Of a stretch of DNA of 64,000 nucleotides, positions 1-11,954 are shown piece after piece (positions within the stretch are counted from its first letter, which is position 1; each line of letters begins with the position of its first letter). The notes beneath the pieces were generated by a model. That model saw only the letters and a program-made list of their open reading frames with translations. It had not been told where the DNA came from and searched no databases. Origin of the DNA: Megalobrama amblycephala (lineage: Eukaryota; Chordata; Actinopteri; Cypriniformes; Xenocyprididae); the NCBI RefSeq assembly GCF_018812025.1, contig NC_063062.1:36163228-36227227 (forward strand), read 5' to 3'. A program made the position numbers and the translations under genes.

Positions 1-1416
1 ACCAGTCTGGTTTCAAGAGTGGCCACTCAACTGAGACTGCCCTGCTCTCAGTCACTGAAGCACTGAGACTGGCACGAGCAACTTCAAAATCATCAGTACT
101 CATCTTGCTGGATCTGTCTGCTGCTTTTGACACAGTTAACCACCAGATCCTCCTGTCAACACTCATGTCGAAGGGCATCTCGGGAACCGCACTCCAGTGG
201 TTTGAGTCTTACCTCTCAGGTAGGTCCTTCAGGGTATCTTGGAGAGGTGAGGTGTCCAACTCACATCATCTTGCTACTGGGGTACCTCAGGGCTCAGTGC
301 TTGGACCACTTCTCTTCTCCATCTACATGTCATCACTAGGATCTGTCATTCAGGAGCATGGTTTCTCCTATCACTGTTATGCTGATGACACACAACTCTT
401 CCTCTCATTTCAACCAGATGATCCGATGGTTGCTGGTCGCATCGCAGCCTGCCTGACAGCCATTTCTGCCTGGGTGAAGGACCACCACCTTCAACTCAAC
501 CTTGCAAAAACAGAACTGCTTGTGGTCGGTGCCAACCCAACACTTCGTCATAACCTTTCAATTCAACTTGGGTCATCAACCATTACTCCTTCCAGGACGG
601 CTAGGAACCTTGGAGTGGTGATGGATGATTGTTTAAGCTTCACAGATCATGTTGCGACAACGGCCCGGTCCTGCAGATTTGCCTTGTACAACATCAGGAA
701 GATTAGACCATTAGAGCATTCCACACAAATTCTTGTCTAAGCTCTTGTTCTATCCAGACTGGACTACTGTAATGCTCTCTTGACTGGCCTTCCAGCATGC
801 ACTGTCAAGCCTCTACAACTGATCCAGAATGCTGCAGCAAGAACCGAAGAAGCGCATGTCACTCTTCTCTTCATCCGTCTGCATTGTCTGCCAGTAGCTG
901 CTTGCATCCAATTCAAGGCTCTGATGATTGCCTACAGAACGACCGCTGGCTCTGCACCGCTATATATTAACTCACTCCTTCAGACTTATGCACCCTCTAG
1001 AACCTTGCATTCTGCAAGTGAACGGCACCTTGTGGTGCCATCACAAAGGGCCACAAAATTGCTCTCACGGACCTTCTCCGGGTCTGTTCCTGGCTGGTGG
1101 AATGACCTGCCACGTTCTATCCGAGCAGCTGAATCTTTAGCCATTTTCAAAAAAATCAGCACTTGACCCAGTAATAGTAGCACTTACCTTGATTTCTATT
1201 TTCCTTCCATCTACTTGTGTATTATTAAAAAAACAAAAAAACAACAACAACAAAAAAAAAAAAAATTCTTGCTACGAGCACTTTACTGTCATAATTGTGA
1301 CTTCACTCAGCACTTATGTACTGTTGTTCTCATGTTGATTTGATTCTACTATTCTCATTTGTAAGTCACTTTGGATAAAAGCGTCTGCTAAATGACTAAA
1401 TGTAAATGTAAATGTA
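1..1416 (+). mobile_element. L2-like LINE, 3' portion
   Basis: The open end is at base 1, so the 5' part lies outside the window. The reverse transcriptase reads on the plus strand. It is followed by a 3' UTR ending in a TTTGGATAAAAGCGTCTGC block and a short AAATGTA tandem tail (about 1368-1416). That tail is typical of L2-type LINEs and the SINEs that use them in fish. An A-rich stretch at 1226-1265 interrupts the 3' UTR. The copy is degenerate: one in-frame stop and small deletions in the reverse transcriptase. Confidence 0.88.
2..1166 (+). pseudogene. LINE reverse transcriptase, broken
   Basis: This is the C-terminal two thirds of a non-LTR reverse transcriptase of the L2/CR1 group, which would copy LINE RNA at a nicked target. 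Seen in order: the QSGF...HSTETA block at the start, the DLSAAFDTV box, the [13 protein letters not shown] box, the catalytic YADD motif near base 380, the LGV block, and the LDYCNALL and WWNDLP blocks of the C-terminal region. A TAA stop at about 738 interrupts the frame just before the LDYCN block, where a glutamine codon would be usual. A few codons after QNAAAR also look deleted. It cannot make a full enzyme. Confidence 0.88.
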
Positions 1417-3060
1417 GTGGTGCTTGCCAAAGGCAAAGCATCACTGTTGTTATTCTAAATACTTATTAATGGCGCTTTCCAAAGGCGAAGCATCATTATT
1501 GTAATGCTGCATACTTATTATTATTCTTCTTTCGGACAAAACTTCGGCGAGTAACTCATCCCGCAGCTTTTGTCATAGACCCACGAATGAGCTGTCAAAT
1601 CGTGCTGATTATTGAGGAATGGTGTGCTATGACTTTTATAAGTAATTGGGTGTACGATGTTCGCCCGGCGGGCAAAAAAGTAGTCGAAAAAATCCCATTG
1701 ACTTTGCATTGCGACAAACTTTGACGAGTCATAGCTCCTAACGAGAATTTCGTAGAAACATGTGGGTTACCACGTTTGAAGAGGCTGGCAGGCTCTGTCA
1801 GACCATACCTCAAAATGGGGTGTAAGTTGTACCCCTGGAGCACAAGAGCTGCCCAAATTTCCCCATAGACATACTATGGTGAAGCCGTGCCCATGAAACA
1901 GTGTGTTTTTCCTACTATGGGAAATTACATAGGGATTTTGTATTGAACGTAACTCTGGATCACAATGTCATATGGTGCGTTCAAGTCCTCCTGGGAAGTT
2001 CGAATTTACAAGGTGGGAAGTCGTGTGTATGACGGTAGGTGCGTTCAAGTCACTTTCGTCGGAGTATGATGGCGGTGTGCCTTCTCTAAATTAATTACAC
2101 AAAATAATAACACTTCTGCTTCTAGAAAATGTAGAGCGAAGAATGTGCATTAGATGTATGTTGCTTTTTTATGTTTTTTAATTAATTTATGAAGCCATTG
2201 TAAACTTTATTGTTACTTATTACATATTTATATTGTGATGCTATGGTATTTTTTGCTGGTAATCAGCTTACTTCGTTGTAAATAGAAAAGCCTGACAATG
2301 TCACTGCTAAATACCTGTAAGTATTGTGGTATTTCACTATGTTTCTGACTGACACGCCCCCCAACTCGTACAGATCGGAGCTTAAAGAAAATTACGAGCT
2401 TCCCACTGGTATTTACGACATTGTGGTGGCGTTCATGTCGGTTCTGCTCGTAAATACGATCTTTCCGACATGACTTGAATGCACCAATAGAGACAAGGGG
2501 GTGGGCTCATTTTACTCAGATGGCCAATCAGTCTCTCAGGATCATTGTGAAGCTATCAAGCCATGCCCTAGCAACCATGTAAAGCACCATAGCAACAAGA
2601 AAAAGATCAAATGAATATATTTGGATAGAAGTGTCATAGAAACATGAGGGTGGGCTCATTTGACTCGGGGTAGCAAACGGCTAATCACAAATCACCTTCA
2701 AGACTTCATAGCCACGCCCTAGCAACCATTTAGAGCACCCTAGCAACCCAAAGCATAGAGGGATATCTTCAAATCTGAATATAATAGAGGCAGGGGGGTT
2801 GGTTTTTCATTCATAATGGCAAGCAGCCTTTGGAGTATCATCATTGGCAGCTGCCAAGCCACTCCCTAGCAACCAAACAGAGTACCCTAGCAACCGTTTT
2901 GCAAGACCTATATCTCTGCATCAGAACATCGTAGAGACATGGCAATTGGCTTATATTGGCAAGCAACCTTTGGTGTATCATCACTGGCAGATGCCAAGCT
3001 ACTCCCTAGCAACCAAACAAAATACCCTAGCTGCTACAGCTGACTGTAAATCTGACTGAA
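1417..3060 (+). repeat. CCTAGCAACC-rich interspersed repeat, copy 1
   Basis: The left part holds a roughly 55-bp unit, present twice, containing CAAAGGCRAAGCATCA. The right part is dominated by CCTAGCAACC words separated by conserved spacers. The same series of blocks recurs inverted at 5118-5418 and directly at 5771-7656 and 11955-12259, so this is a dispersed family. A foreign TIR element (1973-2486) splits this copy. No coding potential was seen and I could not assign it to a named superfamily. Confidence 0.75.
1973..2486. mobile_element. Small TIR element (MITE-like) inside the repeat
   Basis: It starts with TGGTGCGTTCAAGTC and ends with the near-perfect inverse (one mismatch in 15). It is flanked by ATA on both sides (1970-1972 and 2487-2489). 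The uninterrupted copy of the host repeat near 7200 lacks it, which supports insertion. A second copy of the terminal GGTGCGTTCAAGTC lies at about 2039. Length is 514 bp with no ORF of note. The 3-bp duplication is not enough to name a superfamily. Confidence 0.75.
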
Positions 3061-3224
3061 GTGGGCTGCCTGAACTAACATGGTGATTGATTTATACTGA
3101 CTCAAATATGATGAAATTTGGAAGTATTTTTTTTGTTTGTTTGTTTTTTCAAGTATGCGGATCAGAAAAAATGTTTTACATTCCTTCATTAATGAATAGC
3201 TACACACAAACAATTGTGTAATGT

Positions 3225-3890
3225 AGTACTAAAATTATAGTAACTGCTTATAACTAACAAGAAACTGTGAATTGCGACTAAGTAATAGCGCTCAGTTTAA
3301 TGAAGTACTTCACAATTATCTATTTCTTTACTATTTTCTATAACCTCCCAGAGGACTACCAAGAACTACTATATGCAGGGTTATAATTAAAGTTAATAAT
3401 GCACAATGAATAATTAATTACAAAGTAAAGATCATGGTAAACATACCAGTAATGACTTAAATATTACCAAATTAATTACCAATTATTTGTATCAGTATTC
3501 TAAAGTGAAAACCATGATAGCTCCCTAATAATGACTAAAATCACTGGAAGCATTTGAGGGTTTTTAAAGGTTTTGGATAGTAATTCCTACTGAAGGATGT
3601 AGCAACGTTTGAATCATTACAATCCAAAACCTCACAATAACCTCAGTTCCTTGCATGTTACCATGATCTTCACTTCAGAATAAATTATACAGCATGCATT
3701 GTTCACATTAATTATGAACCTGTATACAGCAGTTCTTAGTAGTTCTCTAAGAGGTATGAAAAATAGTAGTTAATTAATGATTAGCTAATAGTAAAGTACT
3801 TCATTTAACTGAGCACTATTACTTACTAATTCATTAATCGGAGTGTCTTGTTAGTTATTAATAATTATCATAATGAGTAATTATTAATTA
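3225..3890. repeat. Long imperfect palindrome (foldback element)
   Basis: The AT-rich left arm (about 3246-3500) and right arm (about 3640-3870) are inverted copies with many small differences. Matching landmarks are AACTAACAAG, AGTAATAG-GCTCAGTT, ATGAAGTACTT, AAGATCATGGTAA and their inverses in the same order. The centre is near 3560. The structure would fold into a hairpin roughly 300 bp long and is most simply read as an old foldback MITE. Exact ends were not determined. Confidence 0.7.
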
Positions 3891-4158
3891 CAGTCAGAAT
3901 TTTTTTCAGAAAATCCTATGAGCAGATTGCATGTTATTGGCCGGGAAATTTTGTTGTGTATCGTGAGACAAAGTTTGTGCCTCATGCCAAATGTATGAGA
4001 GTAAAAAAAAAAAAAAAATATGCAAATTATGCAAAACAGGTATCTTTGAATTCCACTGAACTTGCGCTAAATAGGTGTCTCTGAATACATTGTGGAAAAA
4101 ATGCAGGTCTGTAAAAAATGTTGTTAAGAAAAATGTAATTTGACACGCACGCAGGCAC

Positions 4159-4159
<1 letters not shown>

Positions 4160-4207
<48 letters not shown>
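4160..4207. repeat. (CA)n microsatellite
   Basis: About 24 uninterrupted CA dinucleotides. Minus-strand poly Cys-Val reading frames across it are artefacts of the repeat. Confidence 0.98.
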
Positions 4208-4210
<3 letters not shown>

Positions 4211-4224
4211 TATATGTGGTTTAA

Positions 4225-4325
4225 TTCCATAGGCGTAATGTTTTTTTAACTGTACAAACTGTATATATCCCCCTACACTACCCCTACCCCTAAACCTACC
4301 CATCACAGAAAACATTCAACATTTT
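4225..4325 (+). repeat. Fish interspersed repeat fragment (CTGTACAAACTGTATA family)
   Basis: Contains CTGTACAAACTGTATAT, a CCCTAAACCTACCCATCACA block and CAGAAAACATT. The same order of blocks occurs at 46046-46240. This matches a very common non-coding fish repeat. Confidence 0.7.
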
Positions 4326-4337
4326 TTTAATGTTAAA

Positions 4338-4386
4338 CCCCCCCCCCCCCCCTGCCCCCCCCCCTGCCCCCCCCCTCCCCTCCCCC
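4338..4386. repeat. C-rich low-complexity tract
   Basis: Runs of C broken only by single T or TG. It follows the interspersed repeat directly and could form i-motif or G-quadruplex structures. Confidence 0.95.
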
Positions 4387-5117
4387 ACAAACTACGCCCC
4401 TGGCTAAACCGAAACTCGACACGCAAAACTGATGCAGGTAACCGTTTCTATATTAGATAATGAAACTTGTCTTGTCTTGTGGCTTGATTTGCATAATGTA
4501 TGGAGGCATCAGATAGGAGTGTATTTTCTTCACAGTACCATTAAAAATAGAACAGTGCATTTTGCAGTTATGTGACATACCTCAGTGAATGAGACGTGGA
4601 AAATGCTTTAAAAAGAGTCTACACTCGTCACATCAGAAAAGCATATAGAAGAAGTTATAGTTTACAGGCAAATTCCATCATTAAAAGTCATTTAAACTAA
4701 GTTTACACACTAGGAATACATACATGCACTTGACATACATGACAGGTACATTTTGGCACAGTCATATTTCGAGAATAACTGTACATACCATCTCTAAGCA
4801 TGTTTGTGGGTGCGTGTATGTGTATTTGTGGTGTGTGTTGGAATTTGGCTGGTCTCTCTGGGCCCACAAAAGGGGGGTGATCCTTTTGAAGTCTCCAGAG
4901 CTAGGAAGTGGAGTTTTCCATTTAATTTCTGACAGAGTAACAAAAGTGCCAAAGTGTCTGTTTTTCTGGCCCGGCCGGTGCCGGTCCGTGATTTACAAAC
5001 ACAGTTCAGCAGGCTAAAAGCATTCTGAAAATTCAAAGCTGGTTGACCATTGACAGATCTATCCAGACGCTACACAATTACAGGACTGACAACTGTATTC
5101 TGCTGCTGTGTGAACAT
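4387..5117. other. No gene recognised
   Basis: About 730 bases of ordinary AT-rich sequence with short chance reading frames, one of them across a GTGTGT-rich patch at 4800-4840. I see no domain, RNA gene or clear repeat boundary. Confidence 0.6.
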
Positions 5118-5418
5118 GACCTATGACATTTTGATCCAGAGTTATGTTCAATACAAAATCCCTATATAATTTACCATAGTAGGAAAAACACAGTCACTTC
5201 CTGGTTCATGGGCACGGCTTCACCATAGTAGGTATATGGAGCAACCTTGGGCAGGTCTTGTGCCCCAGGGGTACAACTTACACCACATTTTTAAGTATGG
5301 TCTGACAGAGCCTGCCAGCCTCTTCAAACGTGGTAACCCACATGTTTCTACGAAATTCTTGTTAGGAGCTATGACTCGTCAAAGTTTGTCTCAAAGTTAA
5401 GTCTATGGGATTTTTCGG
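5118..5418 (-). repeat. CCTAGCAACC-family repeat, copy 2 (inverted)
   Basis: Reverse complement of the part of copy 1 around 1690-1970. Shared blocks are the ATCCAGAGTTA, CATAGACATACTATGG-like, GAGGCTGGCAGGCTCTG and GAGCTATGACTCGTC segments. It lies back to back with a copia fragment and then a direct copy of the same repeat family. Confidence 0.75.
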
Positions 5419-5420
5419 AC

Positions 5421-5770
5421 GTAAAGATGAAAGGCATCATGGTAGACGCTGGAGCGACATCTCACATTGTAAGTGATAAAGCTTTGACAGGTCATTTCAA
5501 CCTAAGACTCATTCAGTGGAACATTGTAGCTATGAAGATGTACAAAAGTTACAAGGTGTAGTCAGAGGCATGGAGATAAGAGGAAGCACAGTCAAACAAA
5601 ATTATGTGAATTAGTTATGTGAAGTGTGTACACAGGGAAAATTCCCTCAGACAAGAAACGGAGCCAGACAGAAAGGCAAAGAAACCCATAGAGCTAATTC
5701 ACACTGATTTGGCCGGCCCCATGCAAACACAGAGCAAAGAAGGACACAGATATTTATTATTATGCAGGTA
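5421..5770 (+). pseudogene. Ty1/copia pol fragment (protease and pre-integrase)
   Basis: Starting at about 5427 the plus strand encodes a peptide containing VDAGATSHIVSD. This is the copia-type aspartic protease signature (D-S-G-A-T-x-H, with Ser changed to Ala here). Downstream, in two frames joined by a small shift, are CEVCTQGK (the gag-pre-integrase zinc region) and PIELIHTDLAGPMQT (the start of the copia integrase core). The distance between protease and CEVC is much too short, so most of the intervening region is deleted. There are several stops. Copia elements are uncommon in fish genomes. Confidence 0.72.
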
Positions 5771-7656
5771 TTATTAATGGTGCTTGCCTCTGGCAAAGCA
5801 TCAATATGGTTCTCCTGCATATTTATTAATGGTGCTTGCCAAAGGCGAAGCATCATTATTGTTATCTTGCATACTTATTATTATTCTTCTGGACAAAATT
5901 TCGGTGCGTAACTCGTCCCGCAGCTTTTCTCCTAGACCCATGAATGAGGCATTAAATCGTGTGGATTATTGAGGAATGATGTGCTATGACTTTTGTCAGC
6001 GATTGGGTGTACGATGTTCGCCCCACGGGCAAAAAATCGCCCGAAAAATCCCATACACTTAACATTGTGACGAACTTTGACGAGTCATAGCTCCTAACGA
6101 GGACTTCATAGAAACGTGGATTACCACGATTTGAAGAGGCTGGCAGGCTCTGTAAAACCATACCTCAAAATGGGGTGTAAGTTTTACCCCTGGGGCTGGT
6201 TGCACCAGTTTTGCGTAAGTTACAACGTAGCCTAGTTTTGACGTAAATGGGCACAAAGTTACAACTTACGCACTACTAAATATTTTTGTGTTGCACCATT
6301 AAACTTTGTTGAAGCGTAACTCTACGTATACACTAAATATTTACGGAAGCCTCCTATCAGGAGTAACGGTTGGAATAAAATAGCAGACTGACTGAACTGC
6401 ATCAATAAGCTCTTGTTTTATATGACAGACTTCATTATTTACACACATGATGCTGCTGACATTTACACTCTCTTACATTTTAAGAAAGAGAACATTATGT
6501 GAAAAGATTACTTTGTTAGCCACTCTTCAATATAAACTCGTTAAACAGCGCGCCGCTGTGTGCATCTGTCCCATCACTCCGTGCTGTGCATGTCAAATAA
6601 AATCAGTCATAATCATTAAGTCATTTATGTTTTGTTTTTTTTGTTTTTTTGTATCAATGTTTATTTATTGATCCTTATTAATTTTGTTTCAAATACAGTT
6701 TCTGATTTACATATAAAAACATTTATGATTAAGTAGTAGGCTATAATATTTAATGGAAACTTATTTTTACTGTCCGCTACTTGAGGCAAAATAAGTCAGA
6801 ATGAAGGATAAACTGAAATTCATGGAATTTCAACAACTTCTGCTCATGTATTCGAAGGATCACTGAGGGTAAACGTCATATTATGCGACTACGCATTACT
6901 TTACGGAGACCTCACAAGCTATTAGCTACGTTCTGCCTTAAAAACAAATGGTGCAACCGAATAAAGTTCAGAGTTAGTTACAAACTAGCTAGTAGTTACT
7001 AAGCCACTAGTGTGGACTTTACGTTCCAATTTAAGAAAGAACTTACGAATGGCTGGTGCAACCCTACCCTGGGGCGCAAGAGCTGCCCAAATTTGCCCCA
7101 TAGACATACTATGGTGAAACCGTGCCCATGAACCAGGAAGTACTGTGTTTTTCCTACTATGGAAAATTACATAGGGATTTTGTATTGAACATAACTCTGG
7201 ATCACAATGATATAGAGACAAGGGGGTGGGCTCATTTCACTCAGGCAAACCAATCAGTCTCTCAGGATCATTGTGAAGCTATCAAGCCATGCCCTAGCAA
7301 CCATATAGAGAACCATAGCAACAAGTTCCACAGACTTCCATTGAAAAAATCAAAGGAATATCTTTGGATAGAAGTGTCATAGAAACATGAGGGTGGGCTC
7401 ATTTGACTCGGGGCAGCAAACGGCCAATCACGAATCACCTTAAACACTTCACAGCCACGCCCTAGCAACCATTTAGAGCACCCTAGCAACCCAAAGCATA
7501 GAGGGATATCTTCAAATCTGAATATCATAGAGACATGGGGGTTGGTTTATATCATTCATACTGGCAAGCAGGCTTTGGAGTAGCATCATTGGCAGCTGCC
7601 AAGCCACTCTCTAGCAAACAAACAGAGTACCCTAGAAACTGTTTTGCAAGACCTAT
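5771..7656 (+). repeat. CCTAGCAACC-family repeat, copy 3, left part
   Basis: A direct copy of the family with the same 5' double block (CAAAGGCGAAGCATCATTATTG) and the same CCTAGCAACC words near 7290-7640. It is split by a hAT-type element at 6196-7066 and a 4.3-kb TIR element starting at 7657, and continues at 11955. Confidence 0.75.
6196..7066. mobile_element. Non-autonomous hAT-type element
   Basis: The flanks CCCTGGGG (6188-6195) and CCCTGGGG (7067-7074) form an 8-bp duplication, the hAT signature. The right end read inward is TAGGGTTGCACCAG and the left end CTGGTTGCACCAG. Aligned copies of the host repeat lack these 871 bp. The interior is AT-rich, and a 74-residue plus ORF (6447-6671) resembles nothing I know. 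A transposase supplied in trans is inferred. Confidence 0.82.
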
Positions 7657-8249
7657 CGCTGCGTCCCTATTCACCTACTTATACTACGTCCTAAAAGTAT
7701 GTACTGTTTTTGTAAAGAAAAAGTACATACTTTTGAGTGTGTAGCAGAAGAGTATGCAAGCTTTGGAACATACTACCTCACCATAACTGCGTCTTTAACG
7801 GACGTTCTGTCACTTAGCTATGCAACCTGTAACTGTTTAAACTGCCCTGTCAATCATCTTGTCACAATTAAAATCCTCCACATTAAATTTATTTTCCTAC
7901 TGTTTCGGAGAGAAATGTAGTCGCACGTTTATCTGCCAGTCATGGGTCTTTCATGCAGAGAACTCTCCTCATCTTTGCATAATGATGTATTCTGAGAATC
8001 GGAGCTGATCTTCTGTCAGAGAACATCTCCAAGACGCTTCACACCGTATGACTAGTAAGTCAAACCTCAAATCACAGTCTGTGTTCTGCCCACTTAATTG
8101 ATAGAAATGTGAGTGTAGTACAGTCTATAGAAACTGTGTCTATTCCCTGAATAGTGAGGTTTAACAATAAAAATAAAGGATCTAGAAAAAATCTGATCTT
8201 GATCAAACCAGAAATTCGCAAATTTACTGAAAAAAAAACAATTTCTAAA

Positions 8250-8816
8250 GCTAGGGCTACTAAACATTAGATCACTGAAATTATAAATATTATAAATGAA
8301 ATGATTACAGATAATAATCTTGATGTAATTTGCCTTACTGAAACATGGCTTAAACCAACTGATTATTTCGGTCTTAATGAGTCTTGTCCACCTGGCTACT
8401 GTTATAAAAATAAATGCCGTCCGATTGGCCGTGGCGGTGGTGTAGCAACAATCTATAGAGATATTCTTAATGTTACTCAGAAAACAAACTACAGATTTAA
8501 TTAATTTGAAATTCTTATGCTAAATGTTACACTCTCAGATATAAGTAAAAAGTCGCTACTATCTCTTGCTTTATCTACCGCTTATAGACCTCCAGGGCCT
8601 TATGCTGATTTCCTAAAAGAGTTTTCAGACTTTCTCTCAGACCTATTGGTCAACGTCGATAAAGCACTGATTGTTGGAGATTTTAACATTCATGTAGACA
8701 ATACAAATGATGCGTTAGGGGCTGCGTTTACAAATTTACTAAACTCATTTGGCGTCAAACAAAACGTCACTGGACCCACTCACCGTTTTAATCATACACT
8801 AGATTTAATTATATAA
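8250..8816 (+). pseudogene. LINE apurinic-like endonuclease, broken
   Basis: Encodes the nicking endonuclease of the LINE ORF2 protein. Visible blocks are LLNIRSL at about 8255, ICLTETWL (catalytic Glu) near 8330, GGGVATIYR near 8440, TAYRPPGP near 8577, VGDFNIHVD near 8675 and THRFNHTLDLII near 8780. A stop near 8503 separates the front part (8301-8504) from the rest (8517-8816), and early stops lie before 8301. The SDH block expected next reads as SDDVTDHYL around 8850, past a further stop. Confidence 0.85.
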
Positions 8817-8889
8817 CATGGAATCAATCCAACCGATACAGAAAAAAGTGATGATGTCACTGATCACTACCTTGTAACTTGCGTACTGC

Positions 8890-11084
8890 ATACTGATGAT
8901 AGTTTGTCAAATTGCGCCGCGATATCGACTAGGCAGAACAATTCTCCCGACAACTATAGATAAATTCACAAATAAACTGCCTGATCTGTCTCAGCTGTTC
9001 ATTGTACCTAAACACACAAATGATCTTGAGAAAATGACTAGCAGTATGTGCACCATTTTCACTAGTACATTAGATACTGTTGCACCGATGATATTTAAAA
9101 AGTTTAGAGAGAAAAATACTGTACCATGATACAACAGTATTACTCGCGCTATCAAAAGAGAAACTCAAAAATCTAGAACGCAAATGGAGACAACCTCGTT
9201 TAGAGGTCTTCAGAATCGCGTGGAAAGACAGCTCGCCCCGTTATAGAATGACTCTAAAAGCAGCCAGGGCTGAGCATCTCTGCAAACTTATAGAAAATAA
9301 CCAAAACAATCCAAGGTTCTTGTTTAGTACAGTGGCTAGATTAACAAATAAACAGACATCACCAGAACAAAACATTTCATTACAATTTAGTAGTGATGAC
9401 TTTATGAATTTCTTTACTGAGAAAATCGAAAGTATCAGAAATACAATTGTAAATGTACAACCTTTAACAGAGTTTTATGATTCAGCCTCAATTATCACCC
9501 CTCAAGAACAGTTGCAGTGCTTTACAACTATAGGACAGGAAGAGCTAAATAAACTTATCACTGCGTCTAAACCAACAACATGTTTATTAGATCCAATACC
9601 CACTAAACTACTGAAAGAATTGTTATCTGTAGCAGAAGAGCCTCTTCTCAATATTATCAACTCGTCTTTATCTCTAGGTCACGTCCCAAGACCGTTCAAG
9701 CTAGCAGTTATTAAGCCTCTCATTAAGAAACCACAATTAGATCCAAATGTATTAGCAAATTACAGACCCATTTCAAATCTTCCATTTATGTCTAAAATAC
9801 TAGAAAAAGTGGTGTCGGCCCAATTGTGCTCCTTCTTGCAAAAAAATGCTATCTATGAAAAATTTCAGTCAGGATTCAGATCTCATCATAGCACAGAAAC
9901 TGCGCTCGTTAAAATTACAAACGACTTACTTCTAGCTTCTGACCAAGGCTGTATCTCAATACAGTGTTACTTGATCTCAGTGCTGCGTTCGACACTATAG
10001 ATCATAAAATACTCCTAGATCGACTACAATATTACACTGGTATTCAGGGCCAGGCATTAAGGTGGTTTAGGTCGTACCTATCAGACCGTCACAATTTTGT
10101 TTATATAAATGGGGAAAAATCTAAGATCACGATAGTAAACTATGGAGTGCCACAAGGATCTGTGTTAGGCCCTCTGCTATTTTCAATATACATGCTGCCA
10201 CTCGGCAATATTATAAGAAAACATGGAATTAGTTTCCACTGCTATGCCGATGATACTCCGTTATATATTTCAACACAACCAGATGAAATCTCTAAATTAT
10301 CCAATCTGACAGAGTGTGTTAAAGAAGTAAAACATTGGATGACTAGTAATTTTCTTCTATTAAATTCAGATAAGACTGAAGTATTACTTATTGGGCCAAA
10401 AACCTGTACACAAAATCTCTCAGACTACAATCTGCATTTAGAAGGATGTACTGTTACTCCATCATCGACAGTTAAAGACCTGGGTGTTATATTAGACAGC
10501 AACATATCCTTTGAAAATCATATTTTATATGTTACAAAAACAGCCTTCTTCCACCTCAGAAACATTGCTAAGATACGAAATATGTTATCTATTTCTGATG
10601 CAGAAAAGTTAGTTCATGCTTTCATGACGTCTAGACTAGATTACTGTAACACTTTATTAGCTGGTTGTACTGCTTCCTCAATAAACAAGCTACAATTAGT
10701 ACAAATTCAGCTGCTAGAGTTCTTACCAGGTCAAGAAAATATGATCATATATCACCAATTTTATCATCTCTACACTGGTTACCCATTAAGTTCCGTATCG
10801 ATTATAAAGTATCGCTAATGACCTATAAGGCTCTAAATGGTTTAGCTCCTGTGTACTTAACCGATCTTCTACTGTCCTACAATCCTTCACGCTCTTTACG
10901 ATCACAAAACTCTGGACTTCTGGTTGTACCTAGGATATCTAAGTCCACTAAAGGAGGGAGAGCGTTTTCACATTTGGCTCCAAAACTCTGGAATAGCCTT
11001 CGTGATAATGTTAGGGGCTCAGACTCACTCATCCAGTTTAAATCTAGATTAAAGACGCATCTCTTTAGCCAAGCATTCACATAA
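8890..11084 (+). pseudogene. LINE linker and reverse transcriptase, broken
   Basis: Linker fragments (8896-9129 and 9248 onward) lead into the reverse transcriptase. Blocks seen are [18 protein letters not shown], the [15 protein letters not shown] block, DLSAAFDTI at about 9970 (after a frameshift), [13 protein letters not shown], and the catalytic YADDTPLY near 10240. They are followed by LDYCNTLL near 10640, and after another shift by the LHWLPI and LWNSLRDN blocks, ending with KTHLFSQAF near 11080. At least two frameshifts, near 9965 and 10690. The motif order and spacing are those of the L2/CR1 group. Confidence 0.88.
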
Positions 11085-11572
11085 TGCATCTCATATCAGA
11101 TCAATTTCACATGACTATATTTGCTTAATGTTATGAACAGCAGGTACGCTAATTATTCTCCATTTTCTTTTCTGTTTTACCTTGGGACACCCGTCCCGAG
11201 CTTCCTAAAGGATATCAGCTTCAGTTTGGATCCAGCCTCTTAAGAAGACCTCAGATGACCAACACCTATGAAGAGACGGCGCCAACTCCTGCGAGGACTT
11301 CAGAAGACGCAATCATCTGGATCAACATGCACATTGCCCATTTTCTATATATCCTAATTATTATGTAATTCATTTTCCAGGAGCTCATTGCTTCTATGTT
11401 CAGTTAAACTGCTAACAGTGATTGTAAATTAATTGCCTAAATTATTACATTATTTGCTAACTGCATTCTTTAAATTGTGATGTTGACATGCATTCTCTGT
11501 AAAGCTGCTTTGAAATATGTATCGTGAAAAGCGCTATACAAATAAATGTGAATTGAATTGAATTCACAATGC
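11085..11572 (+). other. LINE 3' untranslated region
   Basis: Non-coding 3' UTR that includes GAAGACC and GAAGACGC words and ends in the GAATT repeats. The tail fits target-primed reverse transcription of this LINE group. Confidence 0.7.
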
Positions 11573-11954
11573 TGTTGCAGATGAAATATAATGTGGATAA
11601 CATTTAATAAATATCATTTCGTCAGGTTGGATACTGATTATTAATCATTCAAGCCCCTTTATCTTAACCACTCTGCTTAACCGTCGGTCTCGCACATCGG
11701 TCATGTTTGTAGTTTTTTAACACTTTTTATACGTATTTGTAGTTCTAATCTATTCCTCGTCCACAGCGCAGTGTGTTATGGGCAATATTAGCCGTTAGAA
11801 GTGTGCACGGATCTGCACTTCAAATTCTAACCAGAAAAAGTACACCATCCAGGTATCTTTGGAATACTCATTTCAACATACTACGATTTGGGAAATACTA
11901 ATTCTTTTTTCGAATACTATTTAGGATGGATAGTATGCGAATTGGGACGCAGCA

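Larger units (their letters stand above)
8240..11572 (+). mobile_element. L2/CR1-like LINE with GAATT tail
   Basis: A plus-strand LINE reading endonuclease, linker, reverse transcriptase, and a 3' UTR that ends with AAGCGCTATACAAATAAA and a GAATT tandem tail (about 11525-11572). The 5' limit is uncertain. It sits inside the TIR element at 7657-11954. Frameshifts and stops in every domain make it inactive. Confidence 0.85.
7657..11954. mobile_element. TIR element (TAT duplication) carrying a LINE
   Basis: It interrupts the repeat between GACCTAT and ATCTCTGC. TAT is duplicated on both sides (7654-7656 and 11955-11957). The termini are inverted: GCTGCGTCCCTATTC at the left, and GCTGCGTCCCAATTC when the right end is read inward. 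Its own sequence is roughly 7657-8090 and 11575-11954. The middle 3.4 kb is an L2-like LINE, so the LINE jumped into it. No transposase was seen, so it is non-autonomous. Confidence 0.72.

Noticed and set aside
3906..4315. Minus-strand ORFs with poly Cys-Val
   Set aside because: Products of the CA microsatellite with no other protein features.
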